From CAWBQO01 sp963790965 (GTDB lineage Bacteria; Bacteroidota; Rhodothermia; Rhodothermales; DASSAV01): a stretch of 64,000 nt of DNA. Shown piece after piece: positions 17,065-25,675 of this stretch (the first letter of the stretch is position 1; the number at the start of each line of letters is the position of its first letter). The notes beneath the pieces are model-generated. The model was not told where the DNA came from and did no database searches. It worked only from the letters and a program-made list of their open reading frames with translations. Where the stretch lies: NCBI GenBank assembly GCA_963790965.1, contig CAWBQO010000002.1, forward strand, positions 186,001 to 250,000, given 5' to 3'. Both the position numbers and the translations under genes were made by a program.

Positions 17065-17541
17065 CTAAATGCGGAAGAGGATGCCGCCCTGCACGGCGAC
17101 GTAGTCATCGCCGAGGAAGGTATACCGCGCCTGCACGAAGGGCTGGATCGCGCCCATGTTCATCAGGCGCACGCCGCCGAGGGCGTTGAGCTTGAAGTTC
17201 GTATCCGAGTTGTCGCCAACGTCCACGTAGTTCAGCGCGACGCCGGCCCCGAGGTAGGGAACGAACATCGTGGCGTACTGCGCCCCGATATCCACGATCC
17301 CGTTGAGGTTGAACTGGAGGTTGGTCACGTCTTTGATAAAGTACGTTTCCACTCCCGGGTTGATGCTGAACGTGTACGGCAGGCTCGACATCCCGATGCG
17401 CGCCTCGCCGCCAAGGAAGAACTCCTCTGCGTCTACGTTGTATCCGCCGTAGACGCCCACCATCGACTGCGCCTGCGCGGTGCCTGCGTAGGTAAGCCCG
17501 AGGACGAACAACATGCTAAAGAGCTTGATTATCTTATTCAT
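17065..17541 (-). CDS. Small outer-membrane beta-barrel protein
   Basis: 158 residues. A signal peptide (MNKIIKLFSMLFVLGLTYAG then TAQAQS) is followed by alternating hydrophobic strands such as MVGVYGGYNVD, VPYLGAGVALNYVD, KLNALGGVRLM and YVAVQGGILFRI. The protein ends on an aromatic-containing strand, as outer-membrane barrels do. The size suggests an eight-stranded barrel like OmpW/OmpX-type proteins. Function unknown; it could be structural or porin-like. Monocistronic by layout, with hairpins downstream. Confidence 0.85.
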   Translation of the reverse strand: MNKIIKLFSMLFVLGLTYAGTAQAQSMVGVYGGYNVDAEEFFLGGEARIGMSSLPYTFSINPGVETYFIKDVTNLQFNLNGIVDIGAQYATMFVPYLGAGVALNYVDVGDNSDTNFKLNALGGVRLMNMGAIQPFVQARYTFLGDDYVAVQGGILFRI

Positions 17542-17697
17542 AGCTTTGCTTGCTTAGGTTTATGATTGCTCTGCCGCCTTCCGGCGCGTCCGCCTTCCAG
17601 CGCGTCAGAGAACCCCATCCGACTCGGAAATGCCCTTCATCGTTCCTCCATACGAGTAACCGTGCTGAAAGTTAGGACCTCCATCAGCCGGTTGGCG

Positions 17698-19356
17698 TCA
17701 GGTCTGAAGAACGCCGGTCCGAAAAGGAGGGCGCTCGGGGTTGTGATTGGCTGCTTCTATTCCGGTGCTGATCCAGCGGCGGGTGTCAGTCGGGTCGATG
17801 ATGCCGTCTACCCACAGCCGGGAGGCGGCGTAGTAGGGTACCGTGTGTTCTTCATAGCGAAGCTCGATGGCGGCAAGGAGCGCTTTCTGATCTTCCTCAG
17901 TGATCTCTTTCCCCCGCTTCTTGAGCTTGGACACTTCGATCTGCAGCAGTGTCTTAGCCGCCTGCGAGCCGCCCATCACCGCAATACGTGCCGTCGGCCA
18001 GGCGACCATCCAGCGCGGATCATAGGCGCGGCCGCACATGGCATAGTTGCCCGCCCCGAAGGAGTTGCCCACGACCACCGTAAACTTCGGCACGACGGAG
18101 TTCGCCACCGCGTTCACCATCTTTGCGCCGTCTTTAATGATGCCGCCCTGTTCGGCGCGCTTGCCGACCATGAAGCCGGTGACGTCCTGCATAAAAACGA
18201 GCGGAACGCCTTTCTGATTGCAGTTCATGATGAAGCGGGCGGCCTTGTCGGCCGAGTCCGAGTAAATGACGCCGCCCACCTGCATTTCGCCGGACTTGGT
18301 TCGAACGACCGCCCGTTGATTGGCGACGATGCCGACGCTCCAACCGTCCACGCGCGCATAGCCGGTGAGAATGGACTGTCCGTACCCTTCCTTGTACTCC
18401 GTCCACGAGTCTTCGTCGATGATGCGGGCGAGCACGTCGCGCATATCGTACGGCTGGTTGGCCTCGGTCGGCATGAGGCCGTAAAGGTCTGCCGCCGGGA
18501 AAGCGGGCGCTTTCGCCTCCACTCGGTCGAAGCCGGCGCGTGCAGGCTCGGCGAGGTGGGAGACCAGCTCGCGCATGGTGGCGAGGCAGGTTTCGTCGTC
18601 GGGCATCCGGTAATCCGTCACCCCGGATATTTCCGAGTGCGTTTCAGCGCCGCCGAGCGTTTCGGCGTCCACGGTTTCGCCGATTGCGGCCTTGACGAGA
18701 AAAGGTCCGGCGAGGAAAACCGATCCGGTGCCGTCCACAATGAGCGCCTCGTCGCTCATGATCGGGAGATAAGCGCCGCCCGCCACGCAGGAACCCATGA
18801 TGGCGGCGATCTGCGGGATGCCGCGACTCGAGAGAACGGCGTTGTTGCGGAAGATGCGGCCGAAGTGGTCGCGATCCGGGAAGATCTCCTCCTGTAGCGG
18901 AAGAAAAACGCCGGCCGAGTCGACGAGGTAGAGGATCGGCAGGTGATTCTCCATCGCGATCTCCTGCGCGCGGAGATTCTTCTTGGCAGTGATCGGAAAC
19001 CACGCGCCCGCTTTTACGGTGGCATCATTGGCAACGATCACGCAGAGCCGCCCCGAGACGCGCCCGATACCTGCGACCGTGCCCGCTGCCGGGCAGCCGC
19101 CCTCTTCCTCGTACATTCCCCAGCCCGCGAAAAGGCCGAACTCGAGGAGACGGGTTCCGGGGTCTATGAGCCGTTCGATCCTTTCGCGGACGGTGAGTTT
19201 ACCGCGACGGTGCTCCCGCTCGCGCCGCTCGGCACCACCGCCTTCGCGCACCTGTTCCGCGCGGGTGCGAAGCTGGTCCAAAAGGGCCGCATAAGCAGCC
19301 TTGCGCCGCTCGAACTGGTTTTTCTTTTCGTCGACGGCTCGTCCTATGGCAGACAT
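17698..19356 (-). CDS. Acyl-CoA carboxylase beta subunit (carboxyltransferase)
   Basis: Transfers carboxyl groups from biotin to an acyl-CoA. 552 residues with the two crotonase-like carboxyltransferase halves: N-terminal GKLTVRERIERLIDPGT, then AGGAYLPIMSDEALIVDG; C-terminal KMVNAVANSVVPKFTVVVGNSFGAGNYAMCG and WPTARIAVMGGSQAAKTL. The MGGSQAAKTL form and the overall length favour methylcrotonyl-CoA carboxylase (leucine catabolism) or a related propionyl/geranyl-type enzyme; substrate choice is inference. No biotin carboxylase alpha subunit is in this window. Distinct from accD at 61.4 kb. Confidence 0.92.
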   Translation of the reverse strand: MSAIGRAVDEKKNQFERRKAAYAALLDQLRTRAEQVREGGGAERREREHRRGKLTVRERIERLIDPGTRLLEFGLFAGWGMYEEEGGCPAAGTVAGIGRVSGRLCVIVANDATVKAGAWFPITAKKNLRAQEIAMENHLPILYLVDSAGVFLPLQEEIFPDRDHFGRIFRNNAVLSSRGIPQIAAIMGSCVAGGAYLPIMSDEALIVDGTGSVFLAGPFLVKAAIGETVDAETLGGAETHSEISGVTDYRMPDDETCLATMRELVSHLAEPARAGFDRVEAKAPAFPAADLYGLMPTEANQPYDMRDVLARIIDEDSWTEYKEGYGQSILTGYARVDGWSVGIVANQRAVVRTKSGEMQVGGVIYSDSADKAARFIMNCNQKGVPLVFMQDVTGFMVGKRAEQGGIIKDGAKMVNAVANSVVPKFTVVVGNSFGAGNYAMCGRAYDPRWMVAWPTARIAVMGGSQAAKTLLQIEVSKLKKRGKEITEEDQKALLAAIELRYEEHTVPYYAASRLWVDGIIDPTDTRRWISTGIEAANHNPERPPFRTGVLQT

Positions 19357-19565
19357 CGGGGGTTGAGAACCTCGGTCGGGTAAATGGCAAAGATGTGCAT
19401 TGACTGAATATACCGAACCCGCAGCGAGGCGCGTTTGCGAGGCTGTAAATAGCCGTCAACGAAACCGACGCTGCGCGTGCGGAACGGCTTGGAGCGGCGG
19501 CGTGTAAACAAACAACAATGCGGCAAAGCGGGGGGCCGGGCGCAGCGGCGAACGCCCGCGTTGCT

Positions 19566-19573
19566 TATCTTTG
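19566..19573 (+). promoter_or_regulatory. Candidate Bacteroidota -7 element TATCTTTG
   Basis: TATCTTTG matches the TAnnTTTG -7 consensus of Bacteroidota primary sigma factors and lies 41 bases before the ATG of the DUF2911 gene. I see no convincing TTG at -33, so this rests on the -7 match alone. Confidence 0.4.
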
Positions 19574-19613
19574 GGTCACCGTTGCCGTCGTACCAAAATT
19601 GGGTGAAGCTACT

Positions 19614-20186
19614 ATGGTTGCTACTGCCTTTCAGCGCGTGCTCGTTGCACTCCTGTTCGTTTCGATGGCGGCTGCCGTTCCGGCGGCTGCCCAGCAGGTC
19701 GTTCCTGCTCCGGACGCCCGCCTGAGTCCGCTCTCGCTCGTCTCCAAGAAGCTCAATCCGGATACTTACGTCAAGATCACCTACAGCGCGCCGAGGTGGA
19801 AAGACCCGACGACCGGTGAAACCCGTCGCATCTTCGGCGGACTCGTTCCCTACGGCGAGTTGTGGCGGCTCGGGGCCAACGAAGCGACGGAGATTACATC
19901 CACCGCCCCGTTGATGCTGGCCGGAAAGAGGCTTCCTGCGGGCACGTACAGCCTGTATACCATTCCTTATGAGGATCACTGGACACTCATTGCCAACAAA
20001 GCTGTGGGGCAGTGGGGCGCTTACGAGTATGATGATGCGCTCGATGTATTCCGCGTCGATGTGCCCGTGAACTCGTCCCTCGACCAGTATGAAGCTTTCA
20101 CGATGAAGTTTGATGATGCAGGCGAGAACCTGATGATGAACTGGGAGAACACGGAAGTCGTTGTTCCAGTCAAGCCGGCCCAGTAA
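19614..20186 (+). CDS. DUF2911 domain exported protein
   Basis: 190 residues. The ATG at 19614 gives a signal peptide (VLVALLLFVSMAAAV type, cleavage near AAAQQ). The mature part is a DUF2911 domain with the typical blocks VKITYSAPRWKD, LVPYGELWRLGANEAT and LPAGTYSLYTIPYEDHWT. Family members are common in Bacteroidota envelopes and have no established function. A strong terminator follows. An upstream in-frame extension is ignored because it would precede the signal peptide. Confidence 0.93.
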   Translation: MVATAFQRVLVALLFVSMAAAVPAAAQQVVPAPDARLSPLSLVSKKLNPDTYVKITYSAPRWKDPTTGETRRIFGGLVPYGELWRLGANEATEITSTAPLMLAGKRLPAGTYSLYTIPYEDHWTLIANKAVGQWGAYEYDDALDVFRVDVPVNSSLDQYEAFTMKFDDAGENLMMNWENTEVVVPVKPAQ

Positions 20187-20213
20187 CTTGCCTGTTGCCG
20201 AGCCGCTCAGTTA

Positions 20214-20254
20214 AGCGCCTGCCGTCACTTCGATGGCAGGCGCTTTGCTTTTTT
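20214..20254 (+). terminator. Rho-independent terminator after DUF2911 gene
   Basis: A perfect 10-bp stem AGCGCCTGCC/GGCAGGCGCT (20214-20223 and 20235-20244) is followed by TTGCTTTTTT. Located 27 bases after the DUF2911 stop. Confidence 0.92.
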
Positions 20255-20321
20255 ACGATCCGGCTCGCGTTGCGGCGTTATTTTAACGAGGTACGCCCTC
20301 CCACCCAATGCCTCCGCTCGT

Positions 20322-23129
20322 ATGAACATGCCGTTTGAAGGCCCGCGCCCCCACTCTCCCGGCGTCACCGAGCCGCTGCGCGAGCAGGTGAACCTCCTCG
20401 GCGGCTTGCTCGGCCGCGCCATTGAGAACCACGCCGGCAAGGATATGCAGGCGCTCGTTGAGGAACTGCGGTTGCTCTGCCGCGACGCAGCACAAACCGG
20501 GGATGCCAAGCCGCGCCAAGAGGCCGCCGCGCGCATCGCGTCGCTTTCAGAGGAGGAGATCGTGTGGGTGCTGCGCTCCTATACGGCGTTCTTCCACCTC
20601 GTGAACCAGGCGGAGCAGCACGAGATTACGCGCATCAACCGCGAGCGCGCGCGATCTGCCACGCACAGCCGGCCTCGGGCCGAATCGATCAACGAGGCCG
20701 TCTTCGCGCTCTACGAGCAGGGTTACTCCGCGGAGGAAGTACACAGAATTGTCCACAGCCTCGACATTCAGCCGACACTCACCGCCCACCCGACGGAGGC
20801 GCGGCGGCGGAGCATCCTGTACAAGCAGCAGCAGATCAACGCCGTGCTCACGCGACTGCGACAGTGTACCTATACGCCCGAAGAGGCGCACGCGGGGATT
20901 GCTGAGATCCGCAACCAGATTGCGCTTCTTCTCGCCACCGATGAAGTGCGCGTGGAGCGGCTGACGGTGGACGACGAGGTAGAGCACGGGCTGTATTTCC
21001 TCCGCAACACCATCTGGCATACGCTGCCGCGCATCTGCCGAGACCTCGCGCACGCCATACAGGGCTACTACGGCGAAGACCTTCCCGTGCCGACCTTCCT
21101 CCGCTACCGGTCGTGGATCGGGAGCGACCGCGACGGCAATCCCTTCGTGACGGCGGACGTCACGCGGCGGACCTTTCGCCGGCAGCGCTGGGCCGCCCTT
21201 CAGCTCTACCTGGACGAACTGCGCGAACTGCGGCGAGAGCTTAGCATTTCCGTCGATGACGCCACGATCCCGAGCGCTCTGCGTGCCTCGCTCGAAAAGG
21301 ACGCCGCAGATCTGGAGATCGAGCCGGAAAGCCGCCGGCACTTCTTCGAAGAACCCTACCGGCTCAAGCTGCGCTACATGGCCGCGCGCATCCAGCGGCT
21401 GGCCGAGGAAACCGAGAACGAAACGCTGCCCCGCCTGGAGACCCCGCGGTACGGCATAGACACGTTTCTCGCCGACCTCGAACTCCTTCACGAGTGTCTT
21501 ATCGAAACGGGATTCAGCACCACCGCCCGGGAAGGGCATCTTTTCGACCTGCTCGTTCACGCGCGGACGTTCGGCTTCCACATGGCCGCGCTCGACGTTC
21601 GGCAGCACAGCCGCGTGCATGAGGAAGCCGTCGCGGCGCTGCTCCGCCTTGCGGGCGTGACGAAGGGCTACGCAGATGCGGCGGAAGAGGAAAGGGTGCG
21701 CTTGCTCACGGCCGAGCTGCGCAACCCGCGTCCGCTGCTGCCGCGCGAGGCGGCGCTCCCGGACGAGGTGCAGCAAACGCTGGACACCTTCCAGGCGATC
21801 TCTGACATTTTGGAGATCGACCCGAACGCCGTCGGTGCCTACATCGTGAGCATGACGCACAGCGAGAGCGACCTGCTCGAAGTGCTCCTGCTCGCGAAAG
21901 AAGCCGGCCTGTGGCACATGGAAGGCGAAACCGTCCACTCGGTGCTCGATGTGGTGCCGCTCTTCGAGACCATCGAGGATCTCCAGGAAGCCGAAGCGCG
22001 GATGCAGTCGCTATTCGATTCGCCGCTCTACTGCCGCCACCTTGAAGCGCGCGGCCGGTTTCAGGAGATCATGCTGGGCTACTCCGACAGCAACAAGGAC
22101 GGCGGATACTGGATGGCGAACTGGGCGCTTCATCGGGCGCAAGACGCCCTGGGGCGCGTTTGCCGACGCAGCGCGATCGACTTTCGCCTCTTCCACGGGC
22201 GAGGCGGCACCGTGGGGCGCGGTGGAGGACGCGCCAATCAGGCCATTCTTGCGATGCCTCCTGCGGTTCACAACGGGCGTATTCGATTTACGGAGCAGGG
22301 AGAAGTGATCTCATTCCGCTACGCACTTCCGGAGATCGCCCACCGGCATCTGGAGCAGATCGTGAATGCCATGATTCTCAGCACCGCCGCTGGGAAAAGT
22401 GCTGAGGACCCCGGCGGCAGTGCAGAGAAGCCGTCCGACGTGGCGCTCATGGACCAGGTGTCGGCGCGTTCCATGGAGACGTACCGCTCGCTCATCGACG
22501 ACGAAAGCCTGTGGGCATGGTATACGAGGGCGACGCCGATCGAGCATATCAGCCGCCTCCCGATTGCTTCGCGGCCGGTGTCGAGAGGCACCGGGGGCGA
22601 AGTCGATTTCGAGAACCTGCGCGCGATCCCGTGGAACTTCGCGTGGACGCAGACGCGGTACATGGTTCCGGGCTGGTTCGGCATCGGAGACGGCCTGCAG
22701 CAAGTGCTCGCCTCGGAGGGTGGCGAGGAGGCGTTGCGGAGGATGTACAATGACTGGCACTTTTTTCGAGCCGTTTTGAACAACGCCCAGCGAGAGATGG
22801 CACGCGCGCGATTCTCCATCGCGATGGAATACGCGCACCTGCTCGACGGCGAAGGTGCGGCGGGTTTCCACGACCGCATCTACGCGGACTTCGAGCGCGC
22901 GAGAGATGCGGTGCTGCGGATAACCGGTCAGGAGGCATTGCTCTCCAACAGCGAGGTCATTCGCCGCTCCATAGAAGTGCGAAATCCTTATACGGACGTC
23001 CTGAATCTCGTCCAGATCGAGCTGCTCCGCCGCTACCGGAACGCTGAAGACGGTGAGAAGGAAAGCCTTCGGCAGGTGCTCTTCCTGAGCATCAACGGCA
23101 TAGCCGCTGCGCTGCAGAGCACCGGCTGA
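20322..23129 (+). CDS. ppc: Phosphoenolpyruvate carboxylase
   Basis: Carboxylates PEP to oxaloacetate, refilling the TCA cycle. 935 residues, full length. The catalytic His is in LTAHPTEARRRS near residue 154. GSDRDGNPFVT, YSDSNKDGGYW, FHGRGGTVGRGGG and the C-terminal RNPYTDVLNLVQIELL are all present. The C-terminus is QSTG where many homologues end NTG. ATG 20322 is used; ATG 20328 is an equal alternative. It converges with clpS, with only five bases between stop codons and no room for a hairpin. Confidence 0.97.
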   Translation: MNMPFEGPRPHSPGVTEPLREQVNLLGGLLGRAIENHAGKDMQALVEELRLLCRDAAQTGDAKPRQEAAARIASLSEEEIVWVLRSYTAFFHLVNQAEQHEITRINRERARSATHSRPRAESINEAVFALYEQGYSAEEVHRIVHSLDIQPTLTAHPTEARRRSILYKQQQINAVLTRLRQCTYTPEEAHAGIAEIRNQIALLLATDEVRVERLTVDDEVEHGLYFLRNTIWHTLPRICRDLAHAIQGYYGEDLPVPTFLRYRSWIGSDRDGNPFVTADVTRRTFRRQRWAALQLYLDELRELRRELSISVDDATIPSALRASLEKDAADLEIEPESRRHFFEEPYRLKLRYMAARIQRLAEETENETLPRLETPRYGIDTFLADLELLHECLIETGFSTTAREGHLFDLLVHARTFGFHMAALDVRQHSRVHEEAVAALLRLAGVTKGYADAAEEERVRLLTAELRNPRPLLPREAALPDEVQQTLDTFQAISDILEIDPNAVGAYIVSMTHSESDLLEVLLLAKEAGLWHMEGETVHSVLDVVPLFETIEDLQEAEARMQSLFDSPLYCRHLEARGRFQEIMLGYSDSNKDGGYWMANWALHRAQDALGRVCRRSAIDFRLFHGRGGTVGRGGGRANQAILAMPPAVHNGRIRFTEQGEVISFRYALPEIAHRHLEQIVNAMILSTAAGKSAEDPGGSAEKPSDVALMDQVSARSMETYRSLIDDESLWAWYTRATPIEHISRLPIASRPVSRGTGGEVDFENLRAIPWNFAWTQTRYMVPGWFGIGDGLQQVLASEGGEEALRRMYNDWHFFRAVLNNAQREMARARFSIAMEYAHLLDGEGAAGFHDRIYADFERARDAVLRITGQEALLSNSEVIRRSIEVRNPYTDVLNLVQIELLRRYRNAEDGEKESLRQVLFLSINGIAAALQSTG

Positions 23130-23134
23130 GGCGG

Positions 23135-23464
23135 TCAGCCTTCGATCTCCGTCACAAGGCCGATTTCGCGCAGGACGCCCTGCACGCCGAGGCACGCCTC
23201 GATGGGGCCTTCGTACACGGACGCCTTGCCCTCAACGTGCGCCTGCAGCGTCAACGCTTCCGCTTGATCGGCCGAGCAGCGCGTGGCTTTCATCACCTGA
23301 AAGACGACTTCCTCGAAGGTGTGGATCTCATCGTTGAAGAGAATGACGCGCCATGGCAGATCGACGCGCTCTTCCACGGCCTCATCGACCAGGACCTCCG
23401 TGCCCGGTGCCGGCAAGTCCGCCCGCGGCGGCGGGAGTACGCAGTGTGGCGTCGCAGGCATCAT
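23135..23464 (-). CDS. clpS: ATP-dependent Clp protease adaptor ClpS
   Basis: Delivers N-degron substrates to ClpAP. 109 residues with the core LPWRVILFNDEIHTFEEVVFQVMKAT, which includes the conserved VILFND and the substrate-pocket Asp, then AHVEGKASVYEGP. The N-terminal 30 residues are Pro-rich and variable as usual. ATGATG at 23464 directly follows the purS stop, so the two are probably co-translated. No clpA is present in the window. Confidence 0.93.
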   Translation of the reverse strand: MMPATPHCVLPPPRADLPAPGTEVLVDEAVEERVDLPWRVILFNDEIHTFEEVVFQVMKATRCSADQAEALTLQAHVEGKASVYEGPIEACLGVQGVLREIGLVTEIEG

Positions 23465-23731
23465 CTACGCCGCTGTGGCGGGACTGAGCCGTTCCAGCGT
23501 GACCTCGAAGTCCTCCATGACCGCGTTGGCCAGCACTTTCCGGCACGCTTGTTCGGCAATTTGCCGGGCAGCATCCTCCTGCTCTTCATCGATCCAAAGC
23601 TCGATGTACTTGCCGAGCCTGACCGACTCCACCGAGGTGAACCCGGTGTGTTCCAGCGCGTGGAGCGTTGCTTTTCCCTGCGGGTCGAGGATCGACTTGC
23701 GGAGGGTTACGAGTACGTTTGCCTTAAACAT
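23465..23731 (-). CDS. purS: Phosphoribosylformylglycinamidine synthase subunit PurS
   Basis: Small subunit of the PurLQS FGAM synthase of purine synthesis; it links PurQ to PurL. From the ATG at 23731 it has 88 residues, the normal size. The pattern FKANVLVTLRKSILDPQGKA, then FTSVESVRLGKYIELWI, and a terminal EDFEVTLERL is diagnostic. A long in-frame upstream extension is Arg/Ser-rich and overlaps the transporter region; rejected. purL and purQ are not nearby. It directly precedes clpS. Confidence 0.93.
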   Translation of the reverse strand: MFKANVLVTLRKSILDPQGKATLHALEHTGFTSVESVRLGKYIELWIDEEQEDAARQIAEQACRKVLANAVMEDFEVTLERLSPATAA

Positions 23732-23819
23732 CGTCGTCTTTAGTTCAGCCGGTGACCTGACCGAAGAGGATCGCCGGGCCGCCGAACAGAATCGGCACCC
23801 GGCGATCCATGCCGCGGCA

Positions 23820-25358
23820 TTACTGAACGCCGCCCGTCCACTTCTTGATGACCGGGCTGAGCAGGAAGGCGAGCAGGGCAGCGCCGCCGGTGAACAGGGC
23901 GACCGACCTGAACAGCGCGCTCGGCACCATGCTCTCCATGCCCGCCGCAACGAGTCCCGCGAAAAGGTTGCCCATTGCTGCGCCGACGAACCAGATGCCC
24001 ATCATCTGACCGACGCGGTCCTTTGGCGACAGCTTGGTAATGGACGAGAGGCCTACCGGCGAGAGTGCGAGTTCGCCGACGGTAAAGAAGAAGTACGTCA
24101 CCACCAGCCACGCCGGAGAGGCGAGGTTGTCCGGCGTCGCATTCAGCGCGCCCCACATGATGACGAGGAAGCCGGCGGTAAGACCCAGAAGTCCGAACGC
24201 GAACTTGAGCGGAATGGACGGATTCGCATTTCGCTTCGTGAGCCATAGCCAGAGCCACCCGAATACCGGCGCGAAGGCGATGATAAAGACCGGGTTAATG
24301 GCCTGCAGGAAACTCGCCGGGGCTTCCCAGCCGAAGAGCGAGCGGTCCGTCAGGTCCCGGGCGAACAGATTGAGCGACGTGCCCGCCTGCTCGAATCCGG
24401 CCCAGAAGGTTGCCGCCAGCAGGAAGAGCCAGAGGATGACCCCGAGCCGCTTCTTTTCAACCGAGTTGTAGCCGCCCGCAAGGAGCAGATACGCGAAAAA
24501 GAGGATGACCATCGCGATGACCGCGTAGCCCATTGCTGTGGCAAATCCCTGGAGCGTGATCGGCAGAACGCCCGTCAGGGCGAGGAAAATGAGCAGCGCC
24601 GCCAGCGCCACGACACCCGCGAGGCCCAGGTAGAACATCCGTGCTCTTTTGCCGAGCACTTCCCGCGAATCGGTAGAGCGCAGCAGGCCGGCCGTGCCGA
24701 GGTGCTTGAACCCGATCTGGTACTGCACGAGGCCGAGCGTCATGCCAACGCCGGAGGCTGCAAAGCCCCAGTGCCAGTTGAACCCTTCGCCGAGTCCGCC
24801 TACTATGAACGGCGCAATGAACGCACCGATGTTGATCCCCATGTAGAAGATCGAGAAGCCCGCATCCCGGCGGCCACCGCCCTCGGGATACAGATCGCCG
24901 ACCATCGTGCTAACGTTCGGCTTCAGCAGGCCGGTACCGACGATGATGAGCAACAGGCCAAGATAGAAGAAGACCGGCCCCGGAACGACCAGGCAGAAGT
25001 TGCCCGCTGCAATGAACGCACCACCGACGAACACGGCGCGGCGCTGGCCCCACAGATTGTCCGCGATCCATCCACCCGGTAGGGTGAGAATGTAGACGAG
25101 AGAGGTGAACAGTCCGTAGATGGCCGCCGCCTTGCCGATGTCAAGCCCGAGACCCGGGTTTTCGCCCATCACGGTTGCGGTCATGAACAGCATGAGAATG
25201 GCCCGCATACCGTAGTAGCTGAACCGTTCCCACATTTCCGTAAAGAAGAGCGTCGCCAGCCCTCTCGGGTGGCCGAACCACTGCACGCCTTCAAACGAGC
25301 CGGCTGTTGCAGCACCTTCGTTCGTTGTAGGCTCTTCCAGATTCGGAGTTTTTGCCAT
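23820..25358 (-). CDS. POT family proton-dependent oligopeptide transporter
   Basis: Proton-coupled uptake of di- and tripeptides across the inner membrane. 512 residues with about 12-14 hydrophobic segments. The hallmark ExxERFxYYG motif appears as EMWERFSYYG near residue 53, with GGWIADNLWGQRRAVFVGG and FSIFYMGINIGAF as further family blocks; later EQAGTSLNLFA and LSPVGLSSITKLSP. The start at ATG 25358 gives MAKTPNLEEP; an upstream TTG is rejected. It is divergent from aspS. Confidence 0.94.
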   Translation of the reverse strand: MAKTPNLEEPTTNEGAATAGSFEGVQWFGHPRGLATLFFTEMWERFSYYGMRAILMLFMTATVMGENPGLGLDIGKAAAIYGLFTSLVYILTLPGGWIADNLWGQRRAVFVGGAFIAAGNFCLVVPGPVFFYLGLLLIIVGTGLLKPNVSTMVGDLYPEGGGRRDAGFSIFYMGINIGAFIAPFIVGGLGEGFNWHWGFAASGVGMTLGLVQYQIGFKHLGTAGLLRSTDSREVLGKRARMFYLGLAGVVALAALLIFLALTGVLPITLQGFATAMGYAVIAMVILFFAYLLLAGGYNSVEKKRLGVILWLFLLAATFWAGFEQAGTSLNLFARDLTDRSLFGWEAPASFLQAINPVFIIAFAPVFGWLWLWLTKRNANPSIPLKFAFGLLGLTAGFLVIMWGALNATPDNLASPAWLVVTYFFFTVGELALSPVGLSSITKLSPKDRVGQMMGIWFVGAAMGNLFAGLVAAGMESMVPSALFRSVALFTGGAALLAFLLSPVIKKWTGGVQ

Positions 25359-25675
25359 TTGCGTCTGTTTTGAAAATTGCCGGGGCACTTCGGAATCGCA
25401 CAAAAGGTCGGCATTCCCTTCAGAAAGGCAGCCGACGCTCTGCGCACGGGACGTAAGATAATGGTTACGGCGCTTCGGAACACTATGGGAGTAACATCGC
25501 TTGCAGAGGTTCCTACAGGCTTTCTTAAGGCCGCGCGTCGGACGGACGGTGCCTACCTGCCACTTGTGCCGTATTTTGCACCCCCGGCAACGCTCGGCTC
25601 GTCCGCCGGGCCGCGACCCGCATTTGCAATCTGCACCCGAAATCTCTTCCGGCTTCGGCCGTTTTTCAGCTTCCC

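Noticed and set aside
19344..19979. 211-aa open frame antisense to the DUF2911 gene
   Set aside because: Arg/Ser-rich and opposite to a secure gene with signal peptide and terminator.
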